This document shows positions 32,981 through 41,888 of a DNA stretch of 64,000 bases, in pieces. The translations under genes and the position numbers were made by a program. Origin of the DNA: Candidatus Poribacteria bacterium. GTDB lineage: Bacteria > Poribacteria > WGA-4E > GCA-2687025. Each line of letters opens with the position of its first letter. Within the stretch, counting starts at the first letter, position 1. The notes beneath the pieces were generated by a model that was given only the letters and a program-made list of their open reading frames with translations, was not told the DNA's origin and did not search any database. The stretch lies in contig JAPPNK010000030.1 of NCBI GenBank assembly GCA_028818695.1, positions 62,001 through 126,000 on the forward strand, given 5' to 3'.

Positions 32981-34240
32981 ATGGCAGCGCCCCCCCTTTC
33001 GTATGATGAGATCAGCCCCGCCGTGGAGCGCGCCGTCCAATCGCAACGCGCCTTAGACATCCATACACATCTGTTCTCGCCCGAATTCGGGGCGCATATG
33101 CTCTGGGGGATCGACGAGCTGCTGAACTACCATTACCTTATCGCCGAAACGCTTCGGCAATCGGACATCGGCGTTGACGCGTTCTGGAAAATGAACCGCG
33201 CCCAGCAGGCTGACCATATCTGGCAAACCTTATTCATCGAAAACTCGCCCGTCAGCGAGGCGTGCAGGGGCGTCATTACGGCGCTCAAAACGCTCGGCGC
33301 CGACCCCGCCGAACGCGACCTGAACCGCATACGCGAGTTCTTTGCCGACACAACCGCGGACGAAATGATCGACCGCGCCTTCAAAGCGGCGAACATCGGC
33401 GCCGTCGTCATGACGAACGACCCGTTCGACGAAGAAGAGGCGCGCGTCTGGTTCAAAGGGCGTCCGCCGAACGAGCGGTTTCTGCCCGCGCTCCGCATCG
33501 ACCCGCTTCTCAACGACTACGAAGAGCAGGCGCTGCCGACGCTGCTCGCGCAGGGATACCATGCGGACGCCGCGCTCTCCAAGCAGTGCCTCGGCGAGAT
33601 ACGCAAGTTTATAAACGACTGGATAGACCGCATGGATCCGCTCTACATGGCGGTCTCGCTGCCGCCCGACTTCGCCTATCCAGAGGAGTCGATACGCGGC
33701 GAGCTGATCAGGCAGTGCGTTCTTCCGGTCTCCTATTTCCGCGGCGTTCCGTTTGCGCTCATGATCGGCGTCAAGCGGCAGGTGAACCCGTCGCTGCGCA
33801 TGGCGGGGGACGGCTGCGCGAAGGCGGATATGTCGGCGCTTGAGCGTCTATGCGCTGAAAATCCGAACAACGCCTTTTTGACAACTTTTCTGTCGCGGGA
33901 GAATCAGCATGAGCTGTGCGTCGCGGCGCGGAAGTTTCCAAACCTGCTTGTGTTCGGCTGCTGGTGGTTCATGAACAACCCGAGCGTCGTGGAGGAGATC
34001 ACGTGCGAGCGGGCGGAGCTGCTGGGGTTAAGTTTCATTCCCCAGCATTCCGACGCGCGCATCTTGGAGCAGCTGGCGTATAAATGGCCCCACGCGCGCG
34101 AGACGATCGGCTCCGTCCTCGCCGAGAAATACCGCGGTCTCGCCGCCTCCGGCTGGAGAGTGTCCGCCGCCGAGCTGGAGCGGGATGTCCACAACCTGTT
34201 TGTCGGCAACTTTCAGCGGTTCCTGGAGCGCGCCTCATGA
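32981..34240 (+). CDS. Uronate isomerase-like amidohydrolase-fold protein
   Basis: 419 aa. An amidohydrolase-type metal motif DIHTHLFSPEFG near residue 27, then LLNYHYLIAETLR, TNDPFD, LRIDP, WWFMNNPSVVEEI and FIPQHSDARILEQLAYKW, the order found in glucuronate-isomerase-related proteins. The length is shorter than classical UxaC (about 470 aa). It may isomerize a hexuronate or related sugar acid. CGGAG lies 8 nt before the ATG. Its stop overlaps the GNAT gene start (ATGA). Family moderately sure, substrate unknown. Confidence 0.75.
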   Translation: MAAPPLSYDEISPAVERAVQSQRALDIHTHLFSPEFGAHMLWGIDELLNYHYLIAETLRQSDIGVDAFWKMNRAQQADHIWQTLFIENSPVSEACRGVITALKTLGADPAERDLNRIREFFADTTADEMIDRAFKAANIGAVVMTNDPFDEEEARVWFKGRPPNERFLPALRIDPLLNDYEEQALPTLLAQGYHADAALSKQCLGEIRKFINDWIDRMDPLYMAVSLPPDFAYPEESIRGELIRQCVLPVSYFRGVPFALMIGVKRQVNPSLRMAGDGCAKADMSALERLCAENPNNAFLTTFLSRENQHELCVAARKFPNLLVFGCWWFMNNPSVVEEITCERAELLGLSFIPQHSDARILEQLAYKWPHARETIGSVLAEKYRGLAASGWRVSAAELERDVHNLFVGNFQRFLERAS

Positions 34241-34755
34241 GCGAACGCTTTCGCATACGCCCGGCGGTTGAAAGCGACGCCGCCGTCCTGCTCAGCCTGA
34301 TACGCGAGCTTGCCGAATATGAACGGCTGCTGCATGAGGTGTCCGCCGACGAGGAAGCGGTGCGCAAAACGCTGTTTGGAGAGAACCCATGCGCCGAGGC
34401 GCTCATCGGCGAGCTGGACGGGGAACCGATCGCCTTCGCCCTCTTTTTTCAAACCTACTCGACATTCCTCGGCAAGCCTGGGCTGTGGCTCGAAGACCTG
34501 TATGTCCAACCGCAGCATCGGCGTCAAGGCTACGGCGGACAGCTCCTTAAACATGTCGCCATGACCGCCGAAAAACGCGGCTGCGGCAGGTTCGAATGGA
34601 CGGCGCTGGACTGGAACGAACCTGCCGTCAACTTCTATCTCAAGATCGGAGCCGTCCCGATGAGCGACTGGACAACCTTTCGCCTCTCCGGGGACGCGCT
34701 GCGCGATTTCATTCGCGGCGAGGACGCACCACCCCGACGCCGTCATCCTCAATGA
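34237..34755 (+). CDS. GNAT-family N-acetyltransferase (diamine acetyltransferase-like)
   Basis: 172 aa. Begins FRIRPAVESDAAVLLSLIRELAEYE, then WLEDLYVQPQHRRQGYGGQLLKH (acetyl-CoA loop Q/RxxGxG/A) and FEWTALDWNEPAVNFYLKIGA, close to the spermidine/diamine acetyltransferase pattern. Start ATG 34237 overlaps the upstream stop; the longer frame from 34084 is rejected. Its 3' end overlaps the convergent PhyH-family gene by 47 nt. Substrate (amine versus other) inferred only from motif similarity. Confidence 0.88.
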   Translation: MSERFRIRPAVESDAAVLLSLIRELAEYERLLHEVSADEEAVRKTLFGENPCAEALIGELDGEPIAFALFFQTYSTFLGKPGLWLEDLYVQPQHRRQGYGGQLLKHVAMTAEKRGCGRFEWTALDWNEPAVNFYLKIGAVPMSDWTTFRLSGDALRDFIRGEDAPPRRRHPQ

Positions 34756-35554
34756 GCGGGCGGTTGTAGATGTAGGGCGGCTCTAAGGTCGCCTGCTGCG
34801 CCTCCGTCAGCTCATGGACCCACTCCGGCAGCTTCGTATGGTAGTAGCCGCCCGCGAAGTGCAGATACTTCGGCGAATAGCGCACCAGCAGCGACCGCCG
34901 CTCCCCCTCCGACACCCAGGGCAGCGTCCCGTGCAGCGTCGCCTCGTTGAAGATCACAAGATCGCCCGCCTTGCACGGCACATTATACACAATGCGCTGA
35001 TGTTCTTCCCATTCGCGTATCTTTTTCGGCAGCGGGAAGTTGGACTTGTGGCTGCCGGGGATAACGCACAGCCCGCCGTCCCCCTCGTTCACGTCGGTCA
35101 GCTGGTATTGCATGACGATCATGCCGCACCGCATCACGCCGTTGCTGAAGGTGTAGTATTGCGAGCCGTCAAACACCCGCGCCGTCGACCCGTGAAGCAC
35201 CAGCCCCTCGGTTCCCTTCGTCGAGTAAAGCAGAAACGGCGAATGGTCAATCTTCCAGCCGCGCCCATGCATCGTGTTGAGATACGGCACCGCCTTCGGA
35301 TGCGCCAGCATGTCGCGCCACGGCTGGCAGTGCGGCTGGGGCCAGGTGAGCATCCCGGTGAACATGCCGCGCTTGCGCCCGACAAGCGTCTTCGATTCGC
35401 CCGTGTGCGAGTTGCCGTCCTTGCCCATCCTGTCCATGTTCGCGTCCAGCGAGGCGTTCAAGGCGTCCACTTCTTCGGCGGTCAGAAAGTTCGGCACATG
35501 CAGGAACCCCTGCAGGTCGAAGAGAAATTTTTCGGTCTCGTTCATCTGTTTCAT
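34709..35554 (-). CDS. Phytanoyl-CoA dioxygenase (PhyH) family protein
   Basis: 281 aa double-stranded beta-helix Fe(II)/2-oxoglutarate oxygenase family. GDGGLCVIPGSHKSNFPLP and GDLVIFNEATLHGTLPW carry the distal His and core strands. The expected proximal HxD appears as LHGSTARVF, so the Asp ligand is Ser, as in Fe/2OG halogenases that have HxG or HxA. Substrate unknown. Poribacteria and related groups are rich in this family (recollection). Starts at ATG 35554, 11 nt after the repressor gene's stop, same strand. Confidence 0.85.
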   Translation of the reverse strand: MKQMNETEKFLFDLQGFLHVPNFLTAEEVDALNASLDANMDRMGKDGNSHTGESKTLVGRKRGMFTGMLTWPQPHCQPWRDMLAHPKAVPYLNTMHGRGWKIDHSPFLLYSTKGTEGLVLHGSTARVFDGSQYYTFSNGVMRCGMIVMQYQLTDVNEGDGGLCVIPGSHKSNFPLPKKIREWEEHQRIVYNVPCKAGDLVIFNEATLHGTLPWVSEGERRSLLVRYSPKYLHFAGGYYHTKLPEWVHELTEAQQATLEPPYIYNRPLIEDDGVGVVRPRRE

Positions 35555-35565
35555 GCGGTTTCTTT

Positions 35566-36189
35566 CTAGGCGTCTCCGCGCCGGTTTTCAGGTATGATGA
35601 GTATGCTGACGACGACGCCCTGTATGGACGCCCCGTTCTCCGATTCGATTTCAATGTCGGGGTAATTCTTGCCGCTGTTTTCGGAGGCGAGCGCGCACCG
35701 CCCGCCCTCTCGCATGCGGAGCCGTTTGAGCGCACTTTCGCCGTTGATGAGCGCCGCGACGATGTCGCCGTTCCGCGCCTGCAGGTTCGGGTCGACGACG
35801 ACGCGAGCGCCCTGCGGTATGTGCGCGTCCACCATCGAGTCGCCCTTGACGGCAAGCACAAAACGGCCTGAGCGTCCGCCGAATTCAGACGGCCAAAGAT
35901 GGCGCCCAATCACATTCTGCGTCGCTTCATCCGGCGGTCCCGCGCTGATCCAACCCAGTTCCGGCAAAAACGCGCCGTCTATCTCCTCAAACAGCGCGGA
36001 CGGCGGCACATCAAAATAGCGCGCCAGCTTCGGCAGCAGTTTCAGCGGAGCATGCTGATAGGCTCCGCGCATGAGATTGGAGACGCGCTGCTGCGAAATG
36101 CCGAGCGCGTCCGCAATCTCGCGTTGAGGAATCGACCGCCCCTCCTTCAGCCGCTTCCGCTCTACAAGTTCGCGTATGCGCATCTTCAT
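35566..36189 (-). CDS. CI/LexA-like self-cleaving repressor (XRE HTH + S24 peptidase)
   Basis: 207 aa. N-terminal XRE-type HTH (PQREIADALGISQQRVSNLMRG, 21-42), then a cleavage-site-like A83-G84 (WISAGPP), nucleophile S118 (GDSMVDAHIPQGARVVVD) and general base K155 (ESALKRL). The A-G, Ser and Lys positions and the 37-residue Ser-Lys spacing match E. coli LexA (84-85, 119, 156) shifted by one. It probably responds to RecA/DNA damage. The target is unknown; it could control the PhyH gene that follows or be the cell's SOS regulator. No prophage genes lie nearby. Confidence 0.88.
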   Translation of the reverse strand: MKMRIRELVERKRLKEGRSIPQREIADALGISQQRVSNLMRGAYQHAPLKLLPKLARYFDVPPSALFEEIDGAFLPELGWISAGPPDEATQNVIGRHLWPSEFGGRSGRFVLAVKGDSMVDAHIPQGARVVVDPNLQARNGDIVAALINGESALKRLRMREGGRCALASENSGKNYPDIEIESENGASIQGVVVSILIIPENRRGDA

Positions 36190-36256
36190 CGTCCGCCTCT
36201 CCATACCGCTCTATCATAAAGGCGCAGGCTGAATTTGTAAAGCCGATTCCGCAACA

Positions 36257-36404
36257 GGTATTCTTACAAACGATGATATACGAAAATCCAGTTCAAATCG
36301 GACACATCGCCATTCCCGCGAAAGCGGGAATCCAGAGTTCTCCCAGACAGCCTCCACATTCCAAAAACGGCTTTAAAATCAAACCATCGTCTGTAGAGAC
36401 TGCC
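36257..36404 (-). mobile_element. MITE-like element, family 1, copy B
   Basis: About 148 bp in inverted orientation relative to copies A and C. The right end carries CCATCGTCTGTAGAGACTGCC, the left end the diverged partner GGTATTCTTACAAACGATG; the centre has ATTCCCGC-gaaa-GCGGGAAT (36312-36331) and GGATTTCCAG-like arms. CAGGTA occurs at both edges (36255 and 36411), possibly an eroded duplication. It fills most of the 36190-36519 gap. Confidence 0.7.
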
Positions 36405-36519
36405 CCCTTCAGGTACTGCTTAAACGCGACCGCGCCCCTACTCAAACCGCAGATTTGGTCAAAAAAGCTTTCAAAAGCGGTTTCAAAGTTGTATTATGGT
36501 ACATGTTGAGGAGCATTCC

Positions 36520-38925
36520 ATGTCGAATCGCAGGTCGGAACACAGCGTTGATCAGACCGGATGCTTTATGGACGCCTACGAACGGCTTATGGAGCAGTTT
36601 GCGGACGGCGGACGCCTTGACTGGCCGACGGTCTTGAATCGTTTTGAGGGGGCTTTGCTGCCGATTTTCGATGCGGACGGCATCTCCATTCTGATCGGTT
36701 CCCCTGAGCCGATGACCGCAGAGCAGAACGCCTTTCTCCGCGCCTACACGAGCGGGCGGCTCGCGTCCAACCCGCGGGGAGCGGCAATACCGTTTCAACA
36801 AGCCCCTTGGCTGGAATCGGCTCTAGAATCGAAAACGCCGCTGAATGTGAAAGACTGGGCGGAACATATTAAACCCCCACACACCCTCTTCGACCGCGAG
36901 CTTTCGGCGGTCGGCGCGCGGTCGGCTCTTGCGGCTCCGTTCGGCTCTCCTGGCGGTCTTGTCGGGGCGGCCGCCCTTTACCGAACGAAATCGGACGCCT
37001 TCTCTGAAGAGCATGAGCGGCTTATCGACAAACTGTCCCCGCTGATCCAAACCATACTCAGCTCCGCATACGACTACAATGAGCATCGCCTCGGCATGCT
37101 CCGCACCGAAATTATCCATGAAGTGAACGCCGAAGCGGTCGCTCAACTCACCTCTCCAGAGCAGCTCTACGACCGGGTCTGCGAGCTGATTCATCAGCAG
37201 TTTGAGCTGTACGATGTTGCCATTTTTCAGGTCGACTGGAGCGCTGGAGACGCGGGAGAGATGAGCCTTGCCGGCCATTCGGGCGAGTACTTTGAGTACC
37301 GCGAAACCGACTACACCCAGAGCGTCGACATCGGCAATCTCGGATACGCCGCGCGGACGGGTCAAACCCGCCTCGTCAACGAAGCCCAGAACGACCCGAT
37401 CTATTTCAACGCATTTCCAGACAACCAGACGATTCGCAGCGAGCTGACGATACCCATCAAGACCGAAGGCGAGTATGTGACCGCCGTCATGGATGTGCAG
37501 AGTCAGGAGTCGTACGCCTTTGACAAACACCAGGTCGCGTCGCTGGAGGCGCTCTCTCGTCTGGTCGCCAGCATCGTTCAGTCGGTCGACTGGTATAAGC
37601 AGATGGAAATGCTCCACCGCCTGGGTCAGCAGCTGCAGCACACGTTGGATTTAAAATCGCTCTACCATGCGATCTTGACATGCGTCACAGCGGGACCTGG
37701 CTTTGGGTTCAACAGAGCGATCCTGTTCATGCTGGACGAGGAGAACGCCGCCTTGGAGGAGAAGCTGTATATCGGTCCGGCGTCGACCGAGGAGGCGTAC
37801 CGCATCTGGTCGGAGATCGGGGAGCAAACGATTGAGGAGTATCTTGACCAGGCTCCCCAGCAAGTATCGTCCCAGGAGGTCTCCGTCGAAGACCGCTTCA
37901 TGCGGGTGCCGGTCGACAGCGGAGACATCGCGGAGCTGTCGGAGCTGGGCGGCGCAGTGGCGGCGACGCGGGACGGAAAAGCGAGCTGCTCGGTCGTTCA
38001 GGCGTTTCAGCAGATTTTGCAGGCGGAGGAGTTTGCGTTGATACCGCTCATCGCCCGCCGGCGGCTCATCGGCGTCATCATCGCCGACAATTCCATCACG
38101 GGTCAACCAATCTCCCTGGGGCTGCTGGAGACGCTCGGAGCGTTTGCGAGTCAGGCGGCGCTGGCGCTCTCGAACGCGCAAACTTTTCGAAGGCTGGAGG
38201 TGGCGTTTGAGGAGCTGGAGTCGGCAAAGGATCAGGCGCATCGGCATGAACGGCAGGCGATCGTCGGACAGCTGATGCAGTATGTGACGCATGAGATACG
38301 CAATCCGCTGGTGAGCATCGGCGGATTTGCGCGGCGCATACTCAAAACCACGCAGGAGGAGGAGACGACCCGCCGAGCCGGCGTCATCGCGCAGGAAACC
38401 TCCCGATTAGAGATCATCCTAAAGGATGTCATGGATTTCATGTCGCCGCTGTCGCTCGAATATGAGTCGATCTCGATGGAGGCGTTGGCGAAGGAGATGG
38501 CGGGGATGATCGCCGAGTCGGCGGCGGAGTCGAATGTGCGCATCGCGTACGAATGCCCCGAGCCGGTGCCGAACGCGCATCTGGATGTGGACAGGATGAA
38601 GCAGACGCTCTGGAATCTCTCCAAAAACGCGGTGGAAGCGATGCCGAATGGAGGCGTGTTGACGATTCGGCTTGGCGTTGAAGGCGATTATGTCTGTATC
38701 GAAATAGAGGACACCGGCACCGGCATTCAGAGCGACCATATCGACCGTCTCTTTGAGCCTTTTTATACGACGAAGAAGTATGGAAGCGGTCTTGGGCTGG
38801 CTTTGACGAAGCAGATCATTGATCATCATGGCGGCTCCATTGAGGCGAGAAGCGAGCTGAATCATGGAACCGCCTTCACTATCCGACTGCCAATAAACAG
38901 ATCGGAGCGAAAGGATGTTATATGA
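36520..38925 (+). CDS. Multi-GAF sensor histidine kinase
   Basis: 801 aa from ATG 36520 (GAGGAG 6 nt upstream). No membrane segment: two to three GAF-like sensor domains (about 30-185, 215-370, 375-560), a short coiled coil (RRLEVAFEELESAKDQAHRHERQ), then HisKA with H591 (HEIRNPLVSIGGF) and an HATPase domain (SKNAVEAM, DTGTGI, FEPFYTTKKYGSGLGL). Presumably cytosolic. Its stop overlaps the start of the response regulator (ATGA), and glgC and a phosphohexomutase follow with overlaps, so one transcript probably links sensing to sugar-nucleotide metabolism. Confidence 0.92.
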   Translation: MSNRRSEHSVDQTGCFMDAYERLMEQFADGGRLDWPTVLNRFEGALLPIFDADGISILIGSPEPMTAEQNAFLRAYTSGRLASNPRGAAIPFQQAPWLESALESKTPLNVKDWAEHIKPPHTLFDRELSAVGARSALAAPFGSPGGLVGAAALYRTKSDAFSEEHERLIDKLSPLIQTILSSAYDYNEHRLGMLRTEIIHEVNAEAVAQLTSPEQLYDRVCELIHQQFELYDVAIFQVDWSAGDAGEMSLAGHSGEYFEYRETDYTQSVDIGNLGYAARTGQTRLVNEAQNDPIYFNAFPDNQTIRSELTIPIKTEGEYVTAVMDVQSQESYAFDKHQVASLEALSRLVASIVQSVDWYKQMEMLHRLGQQLQHTLDLKSLYHAILTCVTAGPGFGFNRAILFMLDEENAALEEKLYIGPASTEEAYRIWSEIGEQTIEEYLDQAPQQVSSQEVSVEDRFMRVPVDSGDIAELSELGGAVAATRDGKASCSVVQAFQQILQAEEFALIPLIARRRLIGVIIADNSITGQPISLGLLETLGAFASQAALALSNAQTFRRLEVAFEELESAKDQAHRHERQAIVGQLMQYVTHEIRNPLVSIGGFARRILKTTQEEETTRRAGVIAQETSRLEIILKDVMDFMSPLSLEYESISMEALAKEMAGMIAESAAESNVRIAYECPEPVPNAHLDVDRMKQTLWNLSKNAVEAMPNGGVLTIRLGVEGDYVCIEIEDTGTGIQSDHIDRLFEPFYTTKKYGSGLGLALTKQIIDHHGGSIEARSELNHGTAFTIRLPINRSERKDVI

Positions 38926-39305
38926 GCGATATTGAAATTGAGGTCCTGATCGTAGAAGACGACAAAGCGATGGCGGACCTGATTCAGGAAGAGCTGGAGG
39001 ATGAAGGCTATCAGACGCGAGTCGCCTACAACGGCGGAGACGCCATCAAGGCGGTCCAGGATTCGCTCCCTGATGTGGTCGTTTTGGACATCAACATGCC
39101 GGGCAAGGACGGCATTGAAACATTGAGCGAGATTGTGAATCTCAATGCGAATTTGCCGGTGATACTCCATACGGCGTATTCGGCGTATAAAGAAAATTAT
39201 ATGACCTGGGCGGCGGTCGAGTATGTGGTGAAAGCGTCCGATTTCAAAGATTTGAAAAACGCGATCGCGCGTTTGGCGAAGCAGGCGGCGCATGAAAAGT
39301 CTTGA
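38922..39305 (+). CDS. Single-domain response regulator (CheY-like)
   Basis: 127 aa, receiver only. Acidic pair in VEDD, phospho-acceptor D56 (VVVLDINMPGKDG), T in HTAYS and K in VVKASD, all conserved. There is no DNA-binding output domain, so output must be by protein contact. It is coupled to the kinase upstream (ATGA) and overlaps glgC by 14 nt. Confidence 0.95.
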   Translation: MSDIEIEVLIVEDDKAMADLIQEELEDEGYQTRVAYNGGDAIKAVQDSLPDVVVLDINMPGKDGIETLSEIVNLNANLPVILHTAYSAYKENYMTWAAVEYVVKASDFKDLKNAIARLAKQAAHEKS

Positions 39306-40515
39306 CAGGCGCGCGGTTGTCATGATCTTGGCGGGCGGTCAAGGCTCGCGGCTTTACCCGCTCACCAAATACCGCGCAAAGCCTGCCGTCCCCTTCGGCG
39401 GCTCCTACCGCATCATCGATTTCACCCTGTCGAATTGTCTCAATTCGGGTTTGACGCGCATCTTCTTGTTGACGCAGTACCGCTCCATCACGCTCCATCG
39501 GCATGTTCAAAACTGCTGGTCCTCCTATGTGATCCCCGCTCTCGGGCAGTTCATCGATCTGGCGCCGCCGCAGCAAAAAACGCATGCGACCTGGTATATG
39601 GGAACGGCGGACGCCATCTACCAAAACATTGAATTCCTTGAACAAACGCGGCCCGAATATGTGCTGATTCTCTCCGGCGACCATGTGTACAAAATGGACT
39701 ACGGCGAGATGCTGGAGACGCATGCGCAAAGCGGCGCCGTCTTGACCGTCGGATGCATCGAGGCTCCAATCGGCGAAGCGTCCCGATTCGGCGTCATGGA
39801 GGCGGACGAAAACTTTCAGATACGCAGCTTTATAGAAAAACCGACCGACCCGAAGCTGATGCCCGGCAAACCCGACTTCGCCCTCGCCTCCATGGGCATC
39901 TACATCTTCAACACGGACGCGCTCGTGAAGGCGCTCATTGACGACGCCCGGCGCGACTCCGACCATGACTTTGGAAAAAACATCATTCCGCGCTTGGTCG
40001 ATTCGCATGAGCAGGTGAACGCTTTCCCGTTCCATGAGCCGAACCGCCCTGACCGAAACTACTGGCGCGACATCGGAACGCTCGACAGCTTTTACGGGGC
40101 GCACCAGGACCTCTTGAAGCCGGAGCCGCCGTTCGACCTTTACAGCTCCGAATGGCCGATCCGCGCGCTCCATCCGCCGGCGCCTCCCGCCCGCCTTCTC
40201 TCGGACGGCGAGACGCAGCTGTCGATCGACAACTCGCTGCTTTCGTCGGGCTGTCTGCTGCGCGGCGCGGCAGTGCGCGATTCGGTCGTCGCCCCGAATG
40301 TGACGGTGGAACCGGGCGCGCGCGTTGAAAGCTCTATACTCTTTGAAGGCGTCGCGGTGCGCAGGGGCGCGGTTGTCTCGCGCGCCATTGTGGATAAAGG
40401 GGTTGTCATCCCGCCCAACAGGCGCATCAGCTCCGAGACGCCTGAGAGCGTCCAAGAATTTAAAGCGACCGAATCGGGCGTCGCCGTCATCCCGAAAGGC
40501 ATGATTCTTTCATGA
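39292..40515 (+). CDS. glgC: Glucose-1-phosphate adenylyltransferase
   Basis: Makes ADP-glucose for glycogen. 407 aa, typical length. N-terminal nucleotidyltransferase with ILAGGQGSRLYPLTKYRAKPAVPFGG, YRIIDFTLSNCLNSG, LTQYRSITLHRHV, ILSGDHVYKMDYGEM, SFIEKPTDP and RDIGTLDSFY; C-terminal left-handed beta-helix repeats from about residue 295. The start ATG overlaps the response regulator end; AGGCGG lies upstream. No glgA or glgB in the window. The overlap with a two-component system suggests shared control. Confidence 0.94.
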   Translation: MKSLDRRAVVMILAGGQGSRLYPLTKYRAKPAVPFGGSYRIIDFTLSNCLNSGLTRIFLLTQYRSITLHRHVQNCWSSYVIPALGQFIDLAPPQQKTHATWYMGTADAIYQNIEFLEQTRPEYVLILSGDHVYKMDYGEMLETHAQSGAVLTVGCIEAPIGEASRFGVMEADENFQIRSFIEKPTDPKLMPGKPDFALASMGIYIFNTDALVKALIDDARRDSDHDFGKNIIPRLVDSHEQVNAFPFHEPNRPDRNYWRDIGTLDSFYGAHQDLLKPEPPFDLYSSEWPIRALHPPAPPARLLSDGETQLSIDNSLLSSGCLLRGAAVRDSVVAPNVTVEPGARVESSILFEGVAVRRGAVVSRAIVDKGVVIPPNRRISSETPESVQEFKATESGVAVIPKGMILS

Positions 40516-41888
40516 CAGGGCGCGATTTTGTGTTCGGCGTCTCCGGCTTCCGAGCGCGGACGGGCGAGTCGTTCACAGCCGCCAACCTTGTCCGTTTCGG
40601 GAACGCCTTTGCGCGGCTGGTGAAACAGCGCGGCGGGCGGGTCGTTTCCATAGCCCGCGACACGCGGCTCTCTGGCGAAGCGGCGCTGGGCGCCCTTGCC
40701 TCGGCGTTGATGTTGAACGGGCTGGACGCGGTCGATTTTGGAATCGCGCCGACGCCGGCAGCTCTTTACGCCGCCTCGCATTTTGAAATGGACGGATCGC
40801 TCACGATCACCGCGAGCCATAACCCTGCCGAATGGAACGGCATCGAGTTTGCGATGGAGCGGGGGCGTCTCTTGAACGCCTCGGAACGGCGCCTGTTGGA
40901 GGCATGGTTTCGCAATCCTCCGCGGACATTCGCCCCTTGGAACGAGACGGGCAGTCTCCGCGTTGAAGAGGGAGCCGCCGAGGCGCATATAGAGCGCGTC
41001 TTGAGCCTCCAAAGCGTTGACGCCGAGGCGGTTCGCCGGCGCGCGCTGCGCGTTGTGGTGGACGCCGGGAACGGAGCCGGCTCTATCGTCAGCCCAACCT
41101 TGATGCGCCGCCTCGGTTGCGAAACGACGGAGTTATACTGCGAGCCGAACGGCATCTTTCCCCGAAACCCGGAGCCGACCGAAGGCAGCTTGGACGCGCT
41201 CAAAGCGGCTGTAAAAGAACATGGCGCCGACATCGGAATCGCGCATGACCCGGACGCCGACCGAACAACGCTCATCGACGAAACGGGAGCGTTTGTGCCG
41301 GAGGAGTACACTTTCGCGCTGACGGCGGACGTTCTCTTGAAGGAGCGGCGCGGACCTATCGTAACGACCGTCGTCACCGGCGCTCTTCTAGACGAAACGG
41401 CGCAGAAACATGACGTCCCGATCCTGCGAACGCCGGTTGGGGTCGGCCATGTGGTTGAGAAGATGGCGGAGACGAGCGCGGCTGTCGGCGGGGAAAGCAC
41501 CGGCGGCGTCGTTCTCCCGCAGGTTCATCTGACAACAGACGGCGTCGCCGCCGCGGCTGTGATTGCGAGCGGGCTGGCGAGCCGCGGCGGAACGCTGTCG
41601 GACTGGGTGAACGAATGGGGGCGCTATGTTCTGGTTAAGCGAAAAGTCCGGCTGACGACGCGCGCGCCCGATGTGAATCGACTGGCGGAGGCGATGTCAT
41701 GGGCGCAGGAAGCCTCCGCGGAGACGACAGACGGGTTGAAGTTGACATGGGAGGATGGCAGCTGGGTCTCGGTACGCCCGTCCGGCACGGAGCCTGTCAT
41801 GCGCGTCTTCGCTGAATCGCGCGACGCGGCGCGCGCGCAGGAGCTGTTGAACCGCGCCGCAGACGCCGTCTCACGACTCCTCCTTTAA
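40512..41888 (+). CDS. Phosphoglucosamine/phosphomannomutase family protein
   Basis: 458 aa. FGVSGFRARTG, TITASHNPAEWNGIEF with the phosphoserine loop, DPDADRTTLID metal site, GGESTGGVVLP sugar site, RPSGTEPVMRVFAE phosphate site. The sugar-binding GGESTG and the length suggest the GlmM/ManB-like branch, but specificity is open. ATGA overlap with glgC, so they are cotranslated; it may feed hexose 1-phosphate to GlgC. Its 3' end overlaps the convergent VWA gene by 18 nt. Confidence 0.9.
   Translation: MTGRDFVFGVSGFRARTGESFTAANLVRFGNAFARLVKQRGGRVVSIARDTRLSGEAALGALASALMLNGLDAVDFGIAPTPAALYAASHFEMDGSLTITASHNPAEWNGIEFAMERGRLLNASERRLLEAWFRNPPRTFAPWNETGSLRVEEGAAEAHIERVLSLQSVDAEAVRRRALRVVVDAGNGAGSIVSPTLMRRLGCETTELYCEPNGIFPRNPEPTEGSLDALKAAVKEHGADIGIAHDPDADRTTLIDETGAFVPEEYTFALTADVLLKERRGPIVTTVVTGALLDETAQKHDVPILRTPVGVGHVVEKMAETSAAVGGESTGGVVLPQVHLTTDGVAAAAVIASGLASRGGTLSDWVNEWGRYVLVKRKVRLTTRAPDVNRLAEAMSWAQEASAETTDGLKLTWEDGSWVSVRPSGTEPVMRVFAESRDAARAQELLNRAADAVSRLLL

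Noticed and set aside
36273-36509. ORF of 78 codons in the gap upstream of the kinase
   Set aside because: It is a translation of MITE-like copy B and its flank; no conserved features.
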